From assembly GCA_030998225.1 (NCBI GenBank), contig JAPYXD010000715.1, forward strand, positions 5,894,501-5,958,500: 64,000 nucleotides of DNA. Direction: 5' to 3'. Made by a program: the position numbers and the translations under genes. Source of the stretch: Diplolepis rosae. Its lineage: Eukaryota > Arthropoda > Insecta > Hymenoptera > Diplolepididae. Shown one piece after another: positions 46,251 through 57,949 of this stretch (positions are counted from its first letter, which is position 1; every line of letters begins with the position of its first letter). The notes beneath the pieces are model-generated. The model was not told where the DNA came from, ran no database searches, and saw nothing but the letters and a program-made list of their open reading frames with translations.

Positions 46251-46779
46251 TTTTACGAGAACATAGAAAACGAGGTTGATTCAGATATATCCAGAAACAT
46301 TTCAAAAATGAATGTTTATATGTGAAATGTTGTTTGTACTTTGAAAGATCAAATAGAATAAGGTTAGAACAGTATTTAATTGATATTTGTTTCTCCATAC
46401 AAATTTTTTTAATGTTGTCAACCAATCCAGTGATAAAAGTTGTACCGTTCTCTTCTACCTATCATAGGAGCTAGGACAAAGTTGCGTGCTCCTATACGGC
46501 TTCGTCTGAACTTTACCTCCATCACTCTAATAAAGAAGCAGGCATAACTACTAATTTTTTCGATTTTGGTTTCAAATTACCAAAAAATTAGGACCTTTTA
46601 AAAATGTTTTGGTTCAAAAGTGAATAATCAAACTCCATGGAAAAAATATACAGAATGTATAAAAACTTTGAAATGTCCTTGATTAATATCTGCGTGAAAC
46701 ACATGATTCGAACTCTCCCCCTGAAAAACTTCCTTCTTAGGTCCTTGGCATTTTTTTTTCTGGAAATCCATACTTAATA
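46251..46779. other. Spacer, nothing recognised
   Basis: AT-rich sequence without assignable features. Confidence 0.4.
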
Positions 46780-47994
46780 TTAGGTTATCCCAGAAGTAAT
46801 TGCCGATTTTTTCATACAAATTAAACACATATTTTAAATACTAGGAATGAACTTTAATCAATGATATATTTTTCATTTTGCTCAATGATCTTTTGCCATC
46901 TTTCTGGTAACTTCATCTCATAGAACTTCTGATCTTTATCGGCAAAATACTGAACCAAGTGCCATTTCACAGCTTCATCATCATTGAAAGTTTTACCATT
47001 CAAGGAGTTCTGCAAAGATCGAAATAAATAGTAATCTGATGGTGCAAGGTAGGGGATATATGGTGGATGTTACATCACTTCCCAACCAAGCCTTAATAAT
47101 TTTTAGCGAGTGGCTAAAGATGTGTGTGGTGTAGTGTTGTCATGGTGAAAGTTACATCTTTACGATTGACCAATTCTAGCCGTTTTTCTTTGTCCGCTGC
47201 GTTCAATTTGTTCAGTTGACGACAGTAGACATCCGAATTAAGCGTTTGGTTCCTTGGAAGCAGGTAAAAAATACCACACCTTTACAATCCCAACAAACAG
47301 GCAGCATAATATTTTCCTGATGCAATTCAGCTTTCGATGTTGTTTGTGGTGGTTCATCACGCTTGGGACATGATCGTTTTTGAACGACGTTATTTTAAAC
47401 AATCCATTTTTCATCACCATTGATAATTCATTTAAGAAAGGGTCGAATTTATTGCGTTTAAGATGCAAATCACAAGCGTTGATGCGTTTTGTTAAATGAA
47501 TTTCTTCCAATTCATGTGGAATCAAAATATCAAGTTTTTTACGAGTCCAAGACGTTGTATATGACGGTCGATTGTTGATTTTGGTATTTTTAACATTTCT
47601 TCAATCTCCCGCACAGTTACATGACGATCCGATTCGATTATGGCTTTGATTTGATCATCATCAACTTCATTGGGCCGACCTGAACGTTTCTCATCTTTGA
47701 GTGAAAAATCCTCAGAACGGAATTTATCAAACCAATTCCGACACTGTCTGTCTTTTAAGGCTTCCTCACCATACACATCACGTAAGTTTTTTGCAGCCTG
47801 TGCTGCGTTCTTTCCTTCACGGAAATAAAAAAACAAAGTATTACGGAAATGCTCGTTTTTACACTCCATCTTGAAGTTGATGCCAAATTAACAAAGGCCA
47901 GAAGGAAAAAATCATGACATTGAAAGAAGCCATTCAAAAAAATGGTCAAAGATATCTATATGTGAAATTGGCAATTACTTCTAGGAAAACCCAA
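46780..47994 (-). mobile_element. Near full-length mariner, coding frame broken
   Basis: Ends TTAGGTTATCCCAGAAGTAA and, inverted, TTGGGTTTTCCTAGAAGTAA are flanked by TA. The minus strand starts with the mariner helix-turn-helix region (MECKNEHFRNTLFFYFREGK, CRNWFDKFRSEDFSLKDEKR, SGRPNEVDDDQ). After a frameshift near 47520 and another near 47430 it continues through a GDEKWI first-aspartate block and CWDCKGVVFF, with the C-terminal APSDYYLFRSLQNSLNGK at 46960-47060. Length (1,215 bp) is close to normal for mariners, so it decayed by point changes rather than deletion. Confidence 0.85.
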
Positions 47995-50688
47995 TAGTCG
48001 TCTCGAAACTTTCGATACACCCTGTAGGAGGTTGGTTTGTCGTAATGTTCAGATAAACATTCTAGTTTAAATTTTATATCTATTTTTAAACTTAACTGCT
48101 AAAATTCTTCTAGTAGAATATAACACTCAATATTTTTATAAGAATAAGGCTTGAAAATAAGAACTTTCTAATGTGCTACTAGAGAATCATATTTCAAATT
48201 GTAAGGATTTCGAACTTTGAAAATACGACCATAAATCTCGTACATGAAAAGGTACAAAAAATGGAAGAAGTTTGAACGTCCCTTTGCCAGCATAAACTTA
48301 TTCTTTCAGAATTTCGTATTAAAGATGCACGTAGAAAAAATAGTACGCAGATGTTGCGCAGTCGGACTTTCAAACCTTTTCCAGGATCGTGGTCAAGAGA
48401 GGACCATTGCACTGGACACATATGTTGTGCCTGAGAAAATTCAAGATTTTCTCTCACTACTAACACCCGCAGATAGCCAATTAGAAACAGTTTGAAAGTG
48501 TCTATGTAGAAAAAGGGCTAGTGTTGAGAATCAACGCTTTTTCGGAAGAATTTTCGAGACTGGCCGTCAGTCGTTTAGCAGACACTCGATGCGCTTACTT
48601 GTTTCGAGTGATCTGAAAATTATATTATCCGCGAAGCACTTTATATTTTTACGATTTTACAAATATCAATTAATTATTAATGTTCTCAAACTGATAGTTT
48701 CCTTATTTTATAATTAAAGACTATTGAAAGAAATTTTAAATCTGGTGTCCGTTTGTTATTACATCACCTATCAAAATATAACTTATGAATAGTCACACAA
48801 GCAGTTAAATCATATTAAGTTAGGATTTAACAAATTTTCCATGGTCCTTCGAGCCGGATTCAATCAGTGCGCGATCATTAGTGCCACATATAAAGTAGAA
48901 CATAAACCTCTGATTAAACTTCAAAACAAAAGGTTTTGAGTGAACATTGTGACATTTGTGCAAGTGATATTACAGTGAAAATATAATAAGAAACAGTGCT
49001 TCACGACTCACATAACGCAGCAAAAATAAATTAAGAAAAGGCTGCATTTGAGAGTATACATAAATACGCTCTCGATCAAGGTGCCTAATATATGTATGGT
49101 CCACGAGGATTACCTGTGTCAAACAAAGAAGCCACAGCGACTCCAATCAACACCGTCGCGGATAAATAAAGGACGACGGTGTAAAAAATTTTAGAAAAAT
49201 AAACACGCTATATTTTTTACTTCTTTCATTCATAGGTTGTACAAAATTTCATTTTCTGAGACCGCCCCTTCACCCAAAAATGGAAAAACGATTTTCTTTA
49301 GCCAAAAACTTAGCAATAAATCTAAATTTTATCACCTAGACACTGATTTTTGGGCTCCTCAAAAATATGAAAATATGAATTTATAAAACTGTGTGTATAA
49401 AATTTGTTTTCTCTATATATACAATAACAAAAAAAATTTTTTAAATCTTGTCCACGATTTATCTTTCAAATTGAACGAGCCATCAGGGTGTGTGTGCCAT
49501 TGATTTTTTCTGGTTTGCTCTAGAATTTTCTATTTTAAGGCCATGGGACAAGCAGGTCACGTGACAAAAATTATGTTAATTCAAACATGTAGATAATTTT
49601 TTTGGTTTATAAAATATCTTGCTCAAAATTTGTTAAATGTATCAAAAGATAATAAGTAACATCTGTTAACTTCGTTTAAGTAAAAATACTGAAATTTTTT
49701 CATTTTAAAATATAGAACTGAAGCGCTATCAGCAATTACAGTTCTGTAATTACATTTCCACGAAGAATGTAATATCGTCTTGAAATTTTGGAAAATGAAT
49801 CTAAAATTACAGACAGGTTTTTTACGTCTTGAATATTCATAATGATATTAAAATATGTTGAAAAAATAAGTAATTTTAGAAAATTTTCAGAGCATATTAC
49901 AAAGTGTTAGAGTACTGCAGCAGAACTCAAGACACTCATTTGGTATTATCAGAGTATTTCGAAATGATCCACATAGCCAGTACCTCACATCCTTTAAATC
50001 AAATGTCTGATACAGAAAATTTATCAGTTTTTTTTATCTACCTCTTCTAAATAACCAAGTTTAATTCCATTCAAATTTAAATTAAAAATCCTTCAATACA
50101 TAAATACATAATATTTCTGTAGAACCTAAAATATGCCGACAAACCATTATGTCACCGGTTACATTTTATGATCTTTTCTCATTGTCTTAACAGTCCAGTC
50201 ATCTCTAACAGATCCTTTTTCTTTCCCCAAATCAAATCCCTATAAGAAAAAAATCCTACCATCTACTCTCATCCCACTGTGCATGCTTTAAGTCAAAAAC
50301 ACAACTCAGTTTGCGAGTCAACCTCTTAGTGAAAATTGTGTTACTCAAGGTTAGTCTAATTTTCAACTTTATATACATTCTTTGATAAGATTTTTAAGAT
50401 ATTTAAGAAAGCATTGACAGTTTATTCTTTTCAAAACCTTACTGTATACCAAAAAAACCTCAAAGTAAATAAATTGTGTTAAAGTTATGATAAAAATACG
50501 ATAGAATCTACCTCGTAATACTCATTTTACCGTTTTTATAAAAACTTTTTCCTATCTAATGTAAATGAGAAAATGTTAATTTATTTCAAATTCTTGTATA
50601 TACCAAAGAAATTTCGATGTACAATTTCGCACATAAAGTTAGGCAGAATTTTATAGTTTTCCTCAAAATGATGAATTCGGAAGCAATG
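47995..50688. other. Long spacer; possible BEL/Pao leader scrap
   Basis: No convincing gene in 2.7 kb. TGGTCCTTCGAGCCGGATTC at 48842 resembles leader sequence found after the primer-binding site of BEL/Pao retrotransposons, but no LTR or polyprotein was seen. A hairpin CACCGTCG/CGACGGTG lies at 49150-49181. Both-strand frames at 48194-48495 have no motif. Confidence 0.35.
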
Positions 50689-50740
50689 TCATCATTAATA
50701 GTATATTACGTCCCTAGGCCAGAAAGTTTGAGTTCCTGGT

Positions 50741-50791
50741 GTATATGCTATAAATGCCGAGGCGAAGCCGAGGCATTCATATCACATATAC
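50741..50791. repeat. Hairpin with GGCGAAGCC tip, second copy
   Basis: Arms GTATATGCTATAAATGCC and GCATTCATATCACATATAC around CCGAGGCGAAGCCGAGG. The upstream half (AGTATATTACGTCCCTAGGC then CAGAAAGTTTGAGTTCCTG, 50693-50737) matches the left part of the hairpin at 40927. Confidence 0.7.
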
Positions 50792-50821
50792 AAAAAATTT
50801 GTTTCACTGATTGTCAGTAAT

Positions 50822-51735
50822 ACAGGGTTTTCCAATTAGAGGTTCCATTTTGAATAGCCCGCTATTTTGGCAGCTGTTATAATAAGAGGTGTCATTTTTT
50901 AACAAATGACAACTAAAAACTATGCCATTAATAAAAATGGAACGATACACGCTTCAACACATTGAAATTGTTGAAATTTACTACAAAAATCCATGAAAAT
51001 GAACCTGAATTTCACCGAAAAATCATACTGAGCGACGAGGCTCATTTTCACGTTGGAGGCTACGTTAATAAGCAGAATTGTCGCATTTGGGGCTCAGAAA
51101 ACCTAAAAATGATTATTAATAATAGAGGTGTGCAAAAAGATTCGATTCGATTTTTGATCCGATATTGGCCTCCGTCGAATGTCGAAAATCCGACATCCGA
51201 TGAAGGGTGCTTCGGATGTCGAATATTCGACATTCGACGGACGGCCGATCGAATGTCGAAAATCCGACAACCGAAGAAGGGTGCTTCGGATGTCGAGTAT
51301 TCGACATTCGACTATGCAGCCGAACGAATAGAAAAAATCCGATCCAACAAATAAGGCGAATCGAATCGAATTTGCGACATTCGATCCGACAGAATGCATA
51401 CGTCTAATTAATAAGCCTCTCTATCCGCAACGTGTAACTGTTTGATGCGGTTTAGTGCAGGAGGGATCATTCGGCCTTATTTTTTTTGAAAATGAAGCTG
51501 GAGCAACTGTTTTGGTGAATGGACTGCGCTATCGAACCATGATTAATGAATTTTTATGGCCAGTATTGGAAGAAATAGATGTTGACAATGTTTATTCCCA
51601 ACAAGACGGCGCTAGGTGCCACACAAGTAGCGAAACCATCGGTCTTTCACGTGAAAAGTTTCCAACCCAGGTGATTGCTTGGAACGGCGATTACAATTGA
51701 CCACCGAGATAATGCGATTTATGGATGTAGTGTAG
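50822..51735 (+). pseudogene. Mariner-type transposase interrupted by a MITE
   Basis: After CAGGGTTTTCCAATTAGAGG at the left end, an ATG at 50937 gives MERYTLQHIEIVEIYYKN, then a stop and a deletion lead to IILSDEAHFHVGGYVNKQNC (first catalytic aspartate). A 284-bp MITE interrupts the frame at 51123. Beyond it RVTV-stop-CGL (TGA in place of TGG), ENEAGATVLVNG and YSQQDGARCHTSSET (second aspartate) follow, ending near 51715. The right terminus is lost. It is related to the remnant at 45690. Confidence 0.85.
51123..51406. mobile_element. 284-bp hAT-type MITE inside a mariner
   Basis: Ends TAGAGGTGTGCA and TGCATACGTCTA are flanked by perfect ATTAATAA duplications (51115-51122 and 51407-51414). 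The interior is made of inverted repeats of TCGAATGTCGAAAATCCGAC and CGAATCGAA. Overlapping ORFs on both strands here are by-products of the repeats. Confidence 0.9.
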
Positions 51736-52867
51736 TGGAGCACTTTCAAAAAATTGATTTTTTTTTTTTTTTTTATATTTTTCGAAAGTATATGTGGAAT
51801 TGATTTCAAGTTAATTACGTGAGTTTGAAATTTTTGTCACTGCCTACATTATCGGAGGTTCAATAGTCGTGTATCAGATAGGATACGTTGTCGACAGGTG
51901 TCCTCGCAAACAATTTCAAACTTTTATATCGCAAATAATGCAATTGAATTCTTTAAACATATGTGGAATATTTTGAAGAATCAGAAGGTACTTCATACGA
52001 TGCAGGCATCGCAGATTACCTTCAGGTAAGCTTTTTTAAAATGATTTTTCATTAAAAAAAAACTTTAATTCGTTTTTTCAAAACAACATTTTTACAGACG
52101 CGTCTCACGATTTTTTTAAAACCAGTTGACTGATTCTCATGAAATTTAAACCACACATTCTACACATACAAAGCTACAGATTGTGCCTCAGCCGTGTGAA
52201 AATTTTAAGTTTTACTAATTTTTTTCGCAAAAAACATAGCAAAAAATGCCTTTGTTCGCCGCCATTTTGTTCAAAAAATGATTAATCATTATCTATTTAT
52301 AAAAATTGATGTTCGTGGCTTATCTTGTAACCAATATTATACTAAATCGAAAGCACTTTGATTTTTTTGTTTAAAGTATATAATGTTTGATGAAGTATAT
52401 AATTTTCAAAAAAACGAAAGTTGTGCTGAGTTGTGCTAGGCGAGCACAATATATCTCTTCCTTAACTATTTTCTCTTAGACGCATCCTTCTAAAAATCAA
52501 TACATTTTTGTCAATATCGAAATTTGTTTAAACAAATAACTTTCAAAAATACGATTCTTTTGAAGAAATGAAATAGCGGTGCTAACTCCCAGGACATAGA
52601 TGTTTTATTTCAAGTTCAGAAACTCAATTTCTACACACAAAGGTGTAAATGTAGATATACAATATTAACCGATTCGTCATCATACTGTAATATAGGAAGA
52701 TTCGATATTTTTGACAAAATATAAAATGTTTAAATGTTTAATCATAAAAGATTCTTACAAATTTTTATCATGGACTGGGAAACGATGAACTGACACTCCT
52801 TCCGTGACACCACACTTGCTCTTGCAATTCTTGAATTTGCACGACATAGTTCTTTTTTACACTTTAC
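51736..52867. other. Spacer with one dispersed 170-bp repeat
   Basis: Bases 51784-51955 recur in inverted orientation at 63688-63860 (words CACTGCCTACATTATCGGAG, GTATCAGATAGGATACGTT, CGACAGGTGTCCTCG). A partial third copy lies at 63245-63330. The rest holds nothing recognisable. Confidence 0.6.
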
Positions 52868-52869
52868 TA

Positions 52870-54105
52870 GGTTGTTCAAAAAGTTTTGAAAGCGGAAATG
52901 AAAATACGTTTTTTTTTTTGGTGAAATCACTTTTATTGCTCAGTATAATCCCCCATAAGATCAATACATTTGGTCCAACGGTCTTCCAACTTGTTTATCC
53001 CATCATGGAAGTGACTTTCTGCAAGGCCTGCAAAATACTCCTCTACGACGGCTATAACCTCTTCATTTGATGAAAAATGCTTCCCACGAAGGAATTTCTT
53101 GAGGTGTGGGAACAGCCAGAAGTCAGAGGGAGCTAAATCAGGCGAATAAGGTGGATGCTGCAACAATTCGTACTTTAATTCGGTTATTTTAGTGATGGTT
53201 TTTTGAGCCAGTGATCCCAGAATGCGTAAAATTTTTGCCTCCACCATGCATCTTACCAGCTCATTGCGTCTTCCTCATTCAACCAACTTCGTACAGTAAA
53301 GCGAGGAAGAAACCATGAGCTGGTGGGATCCATGTTGGGAACAAAAATCTTACGCATTCTGGGATCACTGTTTTGAGCTGTGTGAGCGGGTGCATTGTCT
53401 TGATGAAAAAAGATTTTTTTCTTCTGCAAACCGGGTCTTTTTTCACGAATTTTTGCATCCAATTGATCCAAAAGGTTACAATAATATTCAGAATTTATTG
53501 TTTTGCCAGTTTGGAGATAATCCACCAACAAAATCCCTTTTGCATACTAAAAAACTGATGCTAACACCTTCTTCGCCGATTTCTGGACACGAACTCGCTT
53601 CGGTGCCGAGGTGCCTGGTTCACACCACTCCTTAGCCTCTTGTTTTGATTCAGGATCATGATGGAAGACCCAAGTCTCATCCATAGTCCAAAACCATATC
53701 CTGTACTTTTGCTATGAATGCTGGTGTTGATGCACTTTTTGGACGTCCTGAGCGTGGATCGTCTTCAACGCTTTTTCGACCACGTCTAAACTCTAAAACC
53801 CATCGATGCGCAGTTGGAAATGAAGGAACAGCTTCCATTAACACTTTCACCATTTTTGTATGAATTTCCGTTGCTGATAAACCTTCCAAAACAAAGAATT
53901 TTATCACTGCACGATATTCGGTTTTTTCCATTGTACAAAAATACACTGACACGTCAACTTCAAATGCCTTGTAAACAAACAATGAATTGACAGAGTGGAA
54001 TGACACTGGGTATGTTCATATGAAAGATGAAATCTTAAAATGCCGTAGAAATTTGGGTTCTTCTACTGCTCTATAGATGTCGCTTTCAAAACTTTTTGAA
54101 CAACC
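52870..54105 (-). mobile_element. Mariner with matching ends, interrupted by a hAT MITE
   Basis: Ends GGTTGTTCAAAAAGTTTTGA and their complement are flanked by TA (52868-52869, 54106-54107). The minus strand encodes MEKTEYRAVIKFFVLEGLSA and GRKSVEDDPRSGRPKSAS (helix-turn-helix part), a D-E-T-W-V-F-H-H block after a ~200-bp internal deletion and frameshift near 53680, IFFHQDNAPAHTAQ (second aspartate), and, beyond the MITE, HPPYSPDLAPSDFWLFPHLK (third) to a stop at 52933. Removing the MITE and one duplication brings the last two blocks back into one frame, so the MITE entered a readable frame. Confidence 0.9.
53209..53370. mobile_element. 162-bp hAT-type MITE inside the mariner
   Basis: Ends CAGTGATCCCAGAATGCGTA and their complement form ~55-bp inverted arms. 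Perfect 8-bp TTTTGAGC duplications flank it (53201-53208, 53371-53378). Confidence 0.9.
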
Positions 54106-54107
54106 TA

Positions 54108-54278
54108 GTATGTATTTGAACGATTGTTTAATTCATTCACCGAGTTTTGATCGTCAATGGAATTTTTTTACTTTTGTATTTGACACAATAGTTTTGCTCA
54201 GAGTCAGTAGTTACTGACAATTAGGAAAAAGAGTGTTGAAATGAATTTTTATGATTGAAAAGTTATTTTGTAGATTTT
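54108..54278. other. Short AT-rich spacer
   Basis: Nothing recognised. Confidence 0.4.
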
Positions 54279-54679
54279 GACAGTAAGATAGGCAAAAATG
54301 ATTCTTTACCACTAGTTTACAGTTTAATATTTTATAGTTAATAGTTTCAAAAAAAGGTTCTTTTTTAATATGTCCACTTTTTCAAAATATAAATCCGATC
54401 TTAGGAAAAGACAAGTAAAGAGCGAAGTAGAAGGATTTTTTATTGAATATATTCTATTGTTTAAATTCTCTTGATTAAATTCTATTGAATTGATTGAAAT
54501 AAGTCAGATAATTTACATGAATTAGTTTGAAATCAATTTTTTTAAATCCAAAGAAAAATATTGATGTACTCGTACAAATAATAATGTTCTTTTATGTCAT
54601 AATTCTGTAGATCTGAAAACTAAGTTAAGATTTTATTAAGGAAGTTTGAGCGGACACTGTTACTCTGAAGTTAATCTCG

Positions 54680-55060
54680 AGTGAAATGTCGTCTGCAACA
54701 GAAAGTAGAGAACTTCATAACCCAATCGGAAATTTCGCACTTACGCCCGTATATACAACGGGCGCAGTACTGCGCCTGTAATGGCAAGCCAGTGCTGGCT
54801 GACCAGTGCAGGCATAGTACGGGCTATAATACAGGCAGAGCATTACGCCAGTGTCGAAAGACCAGGAGCGGCATGGCAGCGTTAGCTAACTCAGGCATAA
54901 CTCAGGCCCAATGCACATAAACTGAATTATGGCTAGCCCGTACTTTCCGTAGTTATGCCAAGCGGCGGCTCAATACGGGCACCATACGGGCCTAGTGCAA
55001 AATGATAACGACGGCTAACCCGTACTTCCCACAGTTATACCAAGCGTCGGCTCAATAATG
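54680..55060. repeat. GC-richer repeat block, left
   Basis: Words CAGTGCTGGC, GACCAGTGCAGGC, GTACGGGC, TTATGCCAAGCGGCGGCTCA and TTATACCAAGCGTCGGCTCA recur; the last two are copies about 90 bp apart. Related to the block at 57610-57930. Confidence 0.55.
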
Positions 55061-55211
55061 TACAAAATTGATAAGAAGTATGGAAATTTGAATAGGAAAA
55101 CATATATTGATTCAAATTTTGAACATTTATTGGCATCAAATTTTACTGAAAGTTTATTTTTTAAGTGTTCAAATGCTTATAAAATTTTACACGATCTTTT
55201 AGATGTTTATT

Positions 55212-55610
55212 TTAGGCAGATTTTTTCCAAAATATCGGAAAAAAAGTGTTGTTTCTCAGTAATAATAAGGAGAAATGGGATGAGTCGTTCTCGCGTGCAA
55301 GAGCGACGAGGAAGAAACAAGGGCACCGCGCGCCGCCGCCTTTCCCTACTCGCTTCTCACGGACAGGAGGTGCTTCTGTAGTTGTGACTGCGTTGGTATC
55401 CGATCTGTGCACAATGGTCTCCTTTATGTTTTGCTGTTGCAAGATATTTGGTATCGCGGCGTATTTTTTTTTTACAAGTTTGGTTCGCTGAGCTTCGTCT
55501 TGCCCAGGATAAATTGAATACTCTTCGTTGTACACGGTAAGTTCAATTATGAATATATACTTGGACTTGTAATGGATACGAAATGAATAATTGAATTTTA
55601 TGGAATTCAC
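55212..55610 (-). CDS. Unassigned ORF in a GC-richer patch
   Basis: A 132-codon minus-strand frame with a basic central part (PPVREKRVGKGGGARCP). The patch at 55280-55400 is clearly GC-richer than its surroundings, which could reflect a captured host exon. The plus strand is also open over much of it, and a plus-strand donor-like CG|GTAAGTTC lies at 55536. No domain was recognised, so it may not be a gene. Confidence 0.2.
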   Translation of the reverse strand: MNSIKFNYSFRIHYKSKYIFIIELTVYNEEYSIYPGQDEAQRTKLVKKKYAAIPNILQQQNIKETIVHRSDTNAVTTTEAPPVREKRVGKGGGARCPCFFLVALARENDSSHFSLLLLRNNTFFPIFWKKSA

Positions 55611-55935
55611 TTGCGATTTATGAAATTTGCTTTAATTGAACATATCGATACCCACGTTCTAATATGTCGTATCCCACAAAATTTGAGAAATTGACTTTTT
55701 TTGAATAATGGATTAATTATAATGTTTTACAGCTTATATTAAAATCTTGGGAGTCAAATTGTTTATTTAATATTTTTAAATAAATATTCTAATATGTCGT
55801 ATCCCACATGCTGATTTTCACGAATTCTAATATGTCGTATCCCACATCAATTGGTTAAGTCAGCGCCAGCGATGTGACAGTCAATTTTTATTTTGTGAAT
55901 AGTCTTAAGTTTATTTTAAGAAATTATTTAATAAA

Positions 55936-56407
55936 ATGAGTAAGAAGGTAATTACAAATAATATTTTTACAACTCCAATTAATTCTAAAGCATCCGCTGA
56001 AACCTCTGTTTGTAGATAGATTAAAAATAACTAAAAGTAAATGGCAACAATTACAGGCATTAAAAAAAGTGTTGCTGAGAGATACACACTGCTTCTATGA
56101 TAATATAAAATATATTGATGATACTGACTCTGCTTCTGACCAATCTCCATCAATAAAAAATTTGGAAGCAGAGAGTAAAAATATAGTTAAGGTAACTGAA
56201 AAGACTAAGAGTAAGAAACGAAAAGCTAATCAAGTTAATCTTGGTGTTAAAAGCAAAGTACTGCGTACTAATAATAGATTTATAAAACTTGAAGATAATG
56301 ATATTAATTATAAAAAAAATTGTGATAATACTAGACGAAAGAGGACAAGAAATTTTCAACAATCTCAGCAAGAAAATGTATTTGAAGTAAAAAAAAAAAA
56401 AAATTAA
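55936..56407 (+). CDS. Two-exon lysine-rich ORF inside the TIR element
   Basis: ATG at 55936 gives M-S-K-K before a donor (AAG|GTAATT). An acceptor at about 56016 (TTTGTAG) opens a frame with DRLKITKSKWQQLQALKKVL, then an acidic/serine segment and a very basic, asparagine-rich tail ending at 56407. No known domain; the composition suggests a nuclear, nucleic-acid-binding protein. It is the only ORF of the element, so it may be the 5' part of a lost transposase; the poly-A run at its end may have been a frameshift site. Confidence 0.35.
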
Positions 56408-56570
56408 GAGTACTTAAAATGAAAAAAAAAATGATTTAAGCAATATTAAAGATAGTAAAAATAAAATGTATCAATAATGTTATATTATAATAATTATGAA
56501 TTAAACAATACAAAATAAGAGAGAAAAATGTTATGCATGGGATGAAACAATATTTAATTATAAAACGATT

Positions 56571-57235
56571 AAGGTAGTACGATCACGAAAATTAAACTTC
56601 AGGCAAAAATAGATAATTTTGCTTTCAAGAATAGCAATATTATTATTGAAGAGCTAATTTGAAAGAGAAAAGATTATTTTTTATGAAAAAAATTTGAAAC
56701 AAAAAAATAATGTTATTAATAAATTTTATTTTTGCCCAAACTTATTTTCTTATCGCTTCGAGGCAAATTTTTAAAAATGATGCGATTTTAATAAATCACG
56801 GTTCATTTTTTTAGGAAAAAGATTCTCCACAACTTGACCGTTTCCGATTTTTGAAAATGAATTCTTTAATGGATGAAATTATAAAAAAAACAATTATTCA
56901 AAACAAAATTTTTATACAAAAATTGCTGTATTTGATGATAATTAATTCAATTTCAAAATTGGAAACGGTCAAGTTGTAGAGAATCTTTTTTCTAACAAAA
57001 AGAACCGTGATTTATTAGAATTGCATCATTTTTAAAAATTTGCCTCGAAGCGATAAGAAAATAAGTTTGGGCAAAAATAAAATTTATTAATAACATTATT
57101 TTTTTGTTTCAAATTTTTTTCATAAAAAATAATCTTTTCTCTTTCAAATTAGCTCTTCAATAATAATATTGCTATTCTTGAAAGCAAAATTATCTATTTT
57201 TGCCTGAAGTTTAATTTTCTTGATCGTACTACCTT
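56571..57235. mobile_element. Foldback element with ~285-bp near-perfect arms
   Basis: GGTAGTACGATCACGAAAAT at the left is mirrored by ATTTTCTTGATCGTACTACC at the right, and pairing continues through TTTTGCCCAAACTTATTTTC and CTTGACCGTTTCC to a spacer of ~80 bp. Flanks are TTAA (left) and TTAT (right), a possible imperfect TTAA duplication. Non-coding. Confidence 0.75.
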
Positions 57236-57609
57236 ATATCAATTTCTTTTCTAAAATACATTTTAATTTTTTCTTCTTGCGTAACCCACATAAATATCAT
57301 AAAATTTATTTAAATAATTTTTTTTGCTTTAATTATTATTATTTATGCATTTTTATGAACGTATAAAACAAAAATTTGTTTATATTTATTTATTTGTGCT
57401 AGCAAGACGTTTTTATCGTTTCCTGAAAAATTTTACAAATGTGGGATACGACATATTAGAACGTGGGTATCGATATGTAAAAAACTTCGACTATTTTAAC
57501 TACAATTCTTATCACTAACATGAATTATTCATTCCAATTCCAAGTATATTCATTTCAGTGAATGAAGCAGAGTTAACTTAAAGTTTCTTAAATTAACTTC
57601 AAATTATGT

Positions 57610-57860
57610 ACAACCAGTACGGGATCAGCACTGGTCTGCCAGTGCTAAAAATCGTTATCATGCCCGACATATGCCAGTACCGCACTAACATCAAATACCA
57701 GCATTGGTCTGCCAGTGCCAAAAATCGTTATCATGCCCGACATATGCCAGTCCGCACCAGTACCAAATGCTAGCACCGACAACCAGTACGAGACCAGCAC
57801 TGGCAGACCAATGCAGAACATCGTTATCATCCCCGACATATGCCAGTGCGGGCACCAGTA
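57610..57860. repeat. Tandem repeat, ~3 units of 80-110 bp
   Basis: Each unit contains a CAGCACTGGTCTGCCAGTGC-type palindrome, then ATCGTTATCATGCCCGACAT and ATGCCAGT. Units start near 57626, 57700 and 57795. ORFs on both strands across it are by-products. Confidence 0.7.
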
Positions 57861-57949
57861 CTGTCTGCCATCAAGGTGCCCGCAATTGCCATTACGGGTG
57901 CAGCACAGCGCCCGTTGTAAATTTCTTATTGGGACGGTTTCTATAACAT

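Larger units (their letters stand above)
55640..57476 (+). mobile_element. Element with 38-bp TIRs and repeated internal motif
   Basis: CATATCGATACCCACGTTCT and the following AATATGTCGTATCCCACA at the left are mirrored at 57438-57476. The inner half of the terminus, TTCTAATATGTCGTATCCCA, is repeated directly at 55787 and 55824, making three copies at the left and one at the right, like transposase-binding sites. The interior carries a two-exon ORF and a foldback element. Superfamily not recognised; no target duplication found. Confidence 0.65.

Noticed and set aside
48194..48495. ORFs of 83-90 residues on both strands
   Set aside because: They overlap each other and show no motif, so chance is the simplest explanation.
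51103..51407. Four overlapping ORFs around 51.2 kb
   Set aside because: All lie in a hAT MITE made of short inverted repeats.
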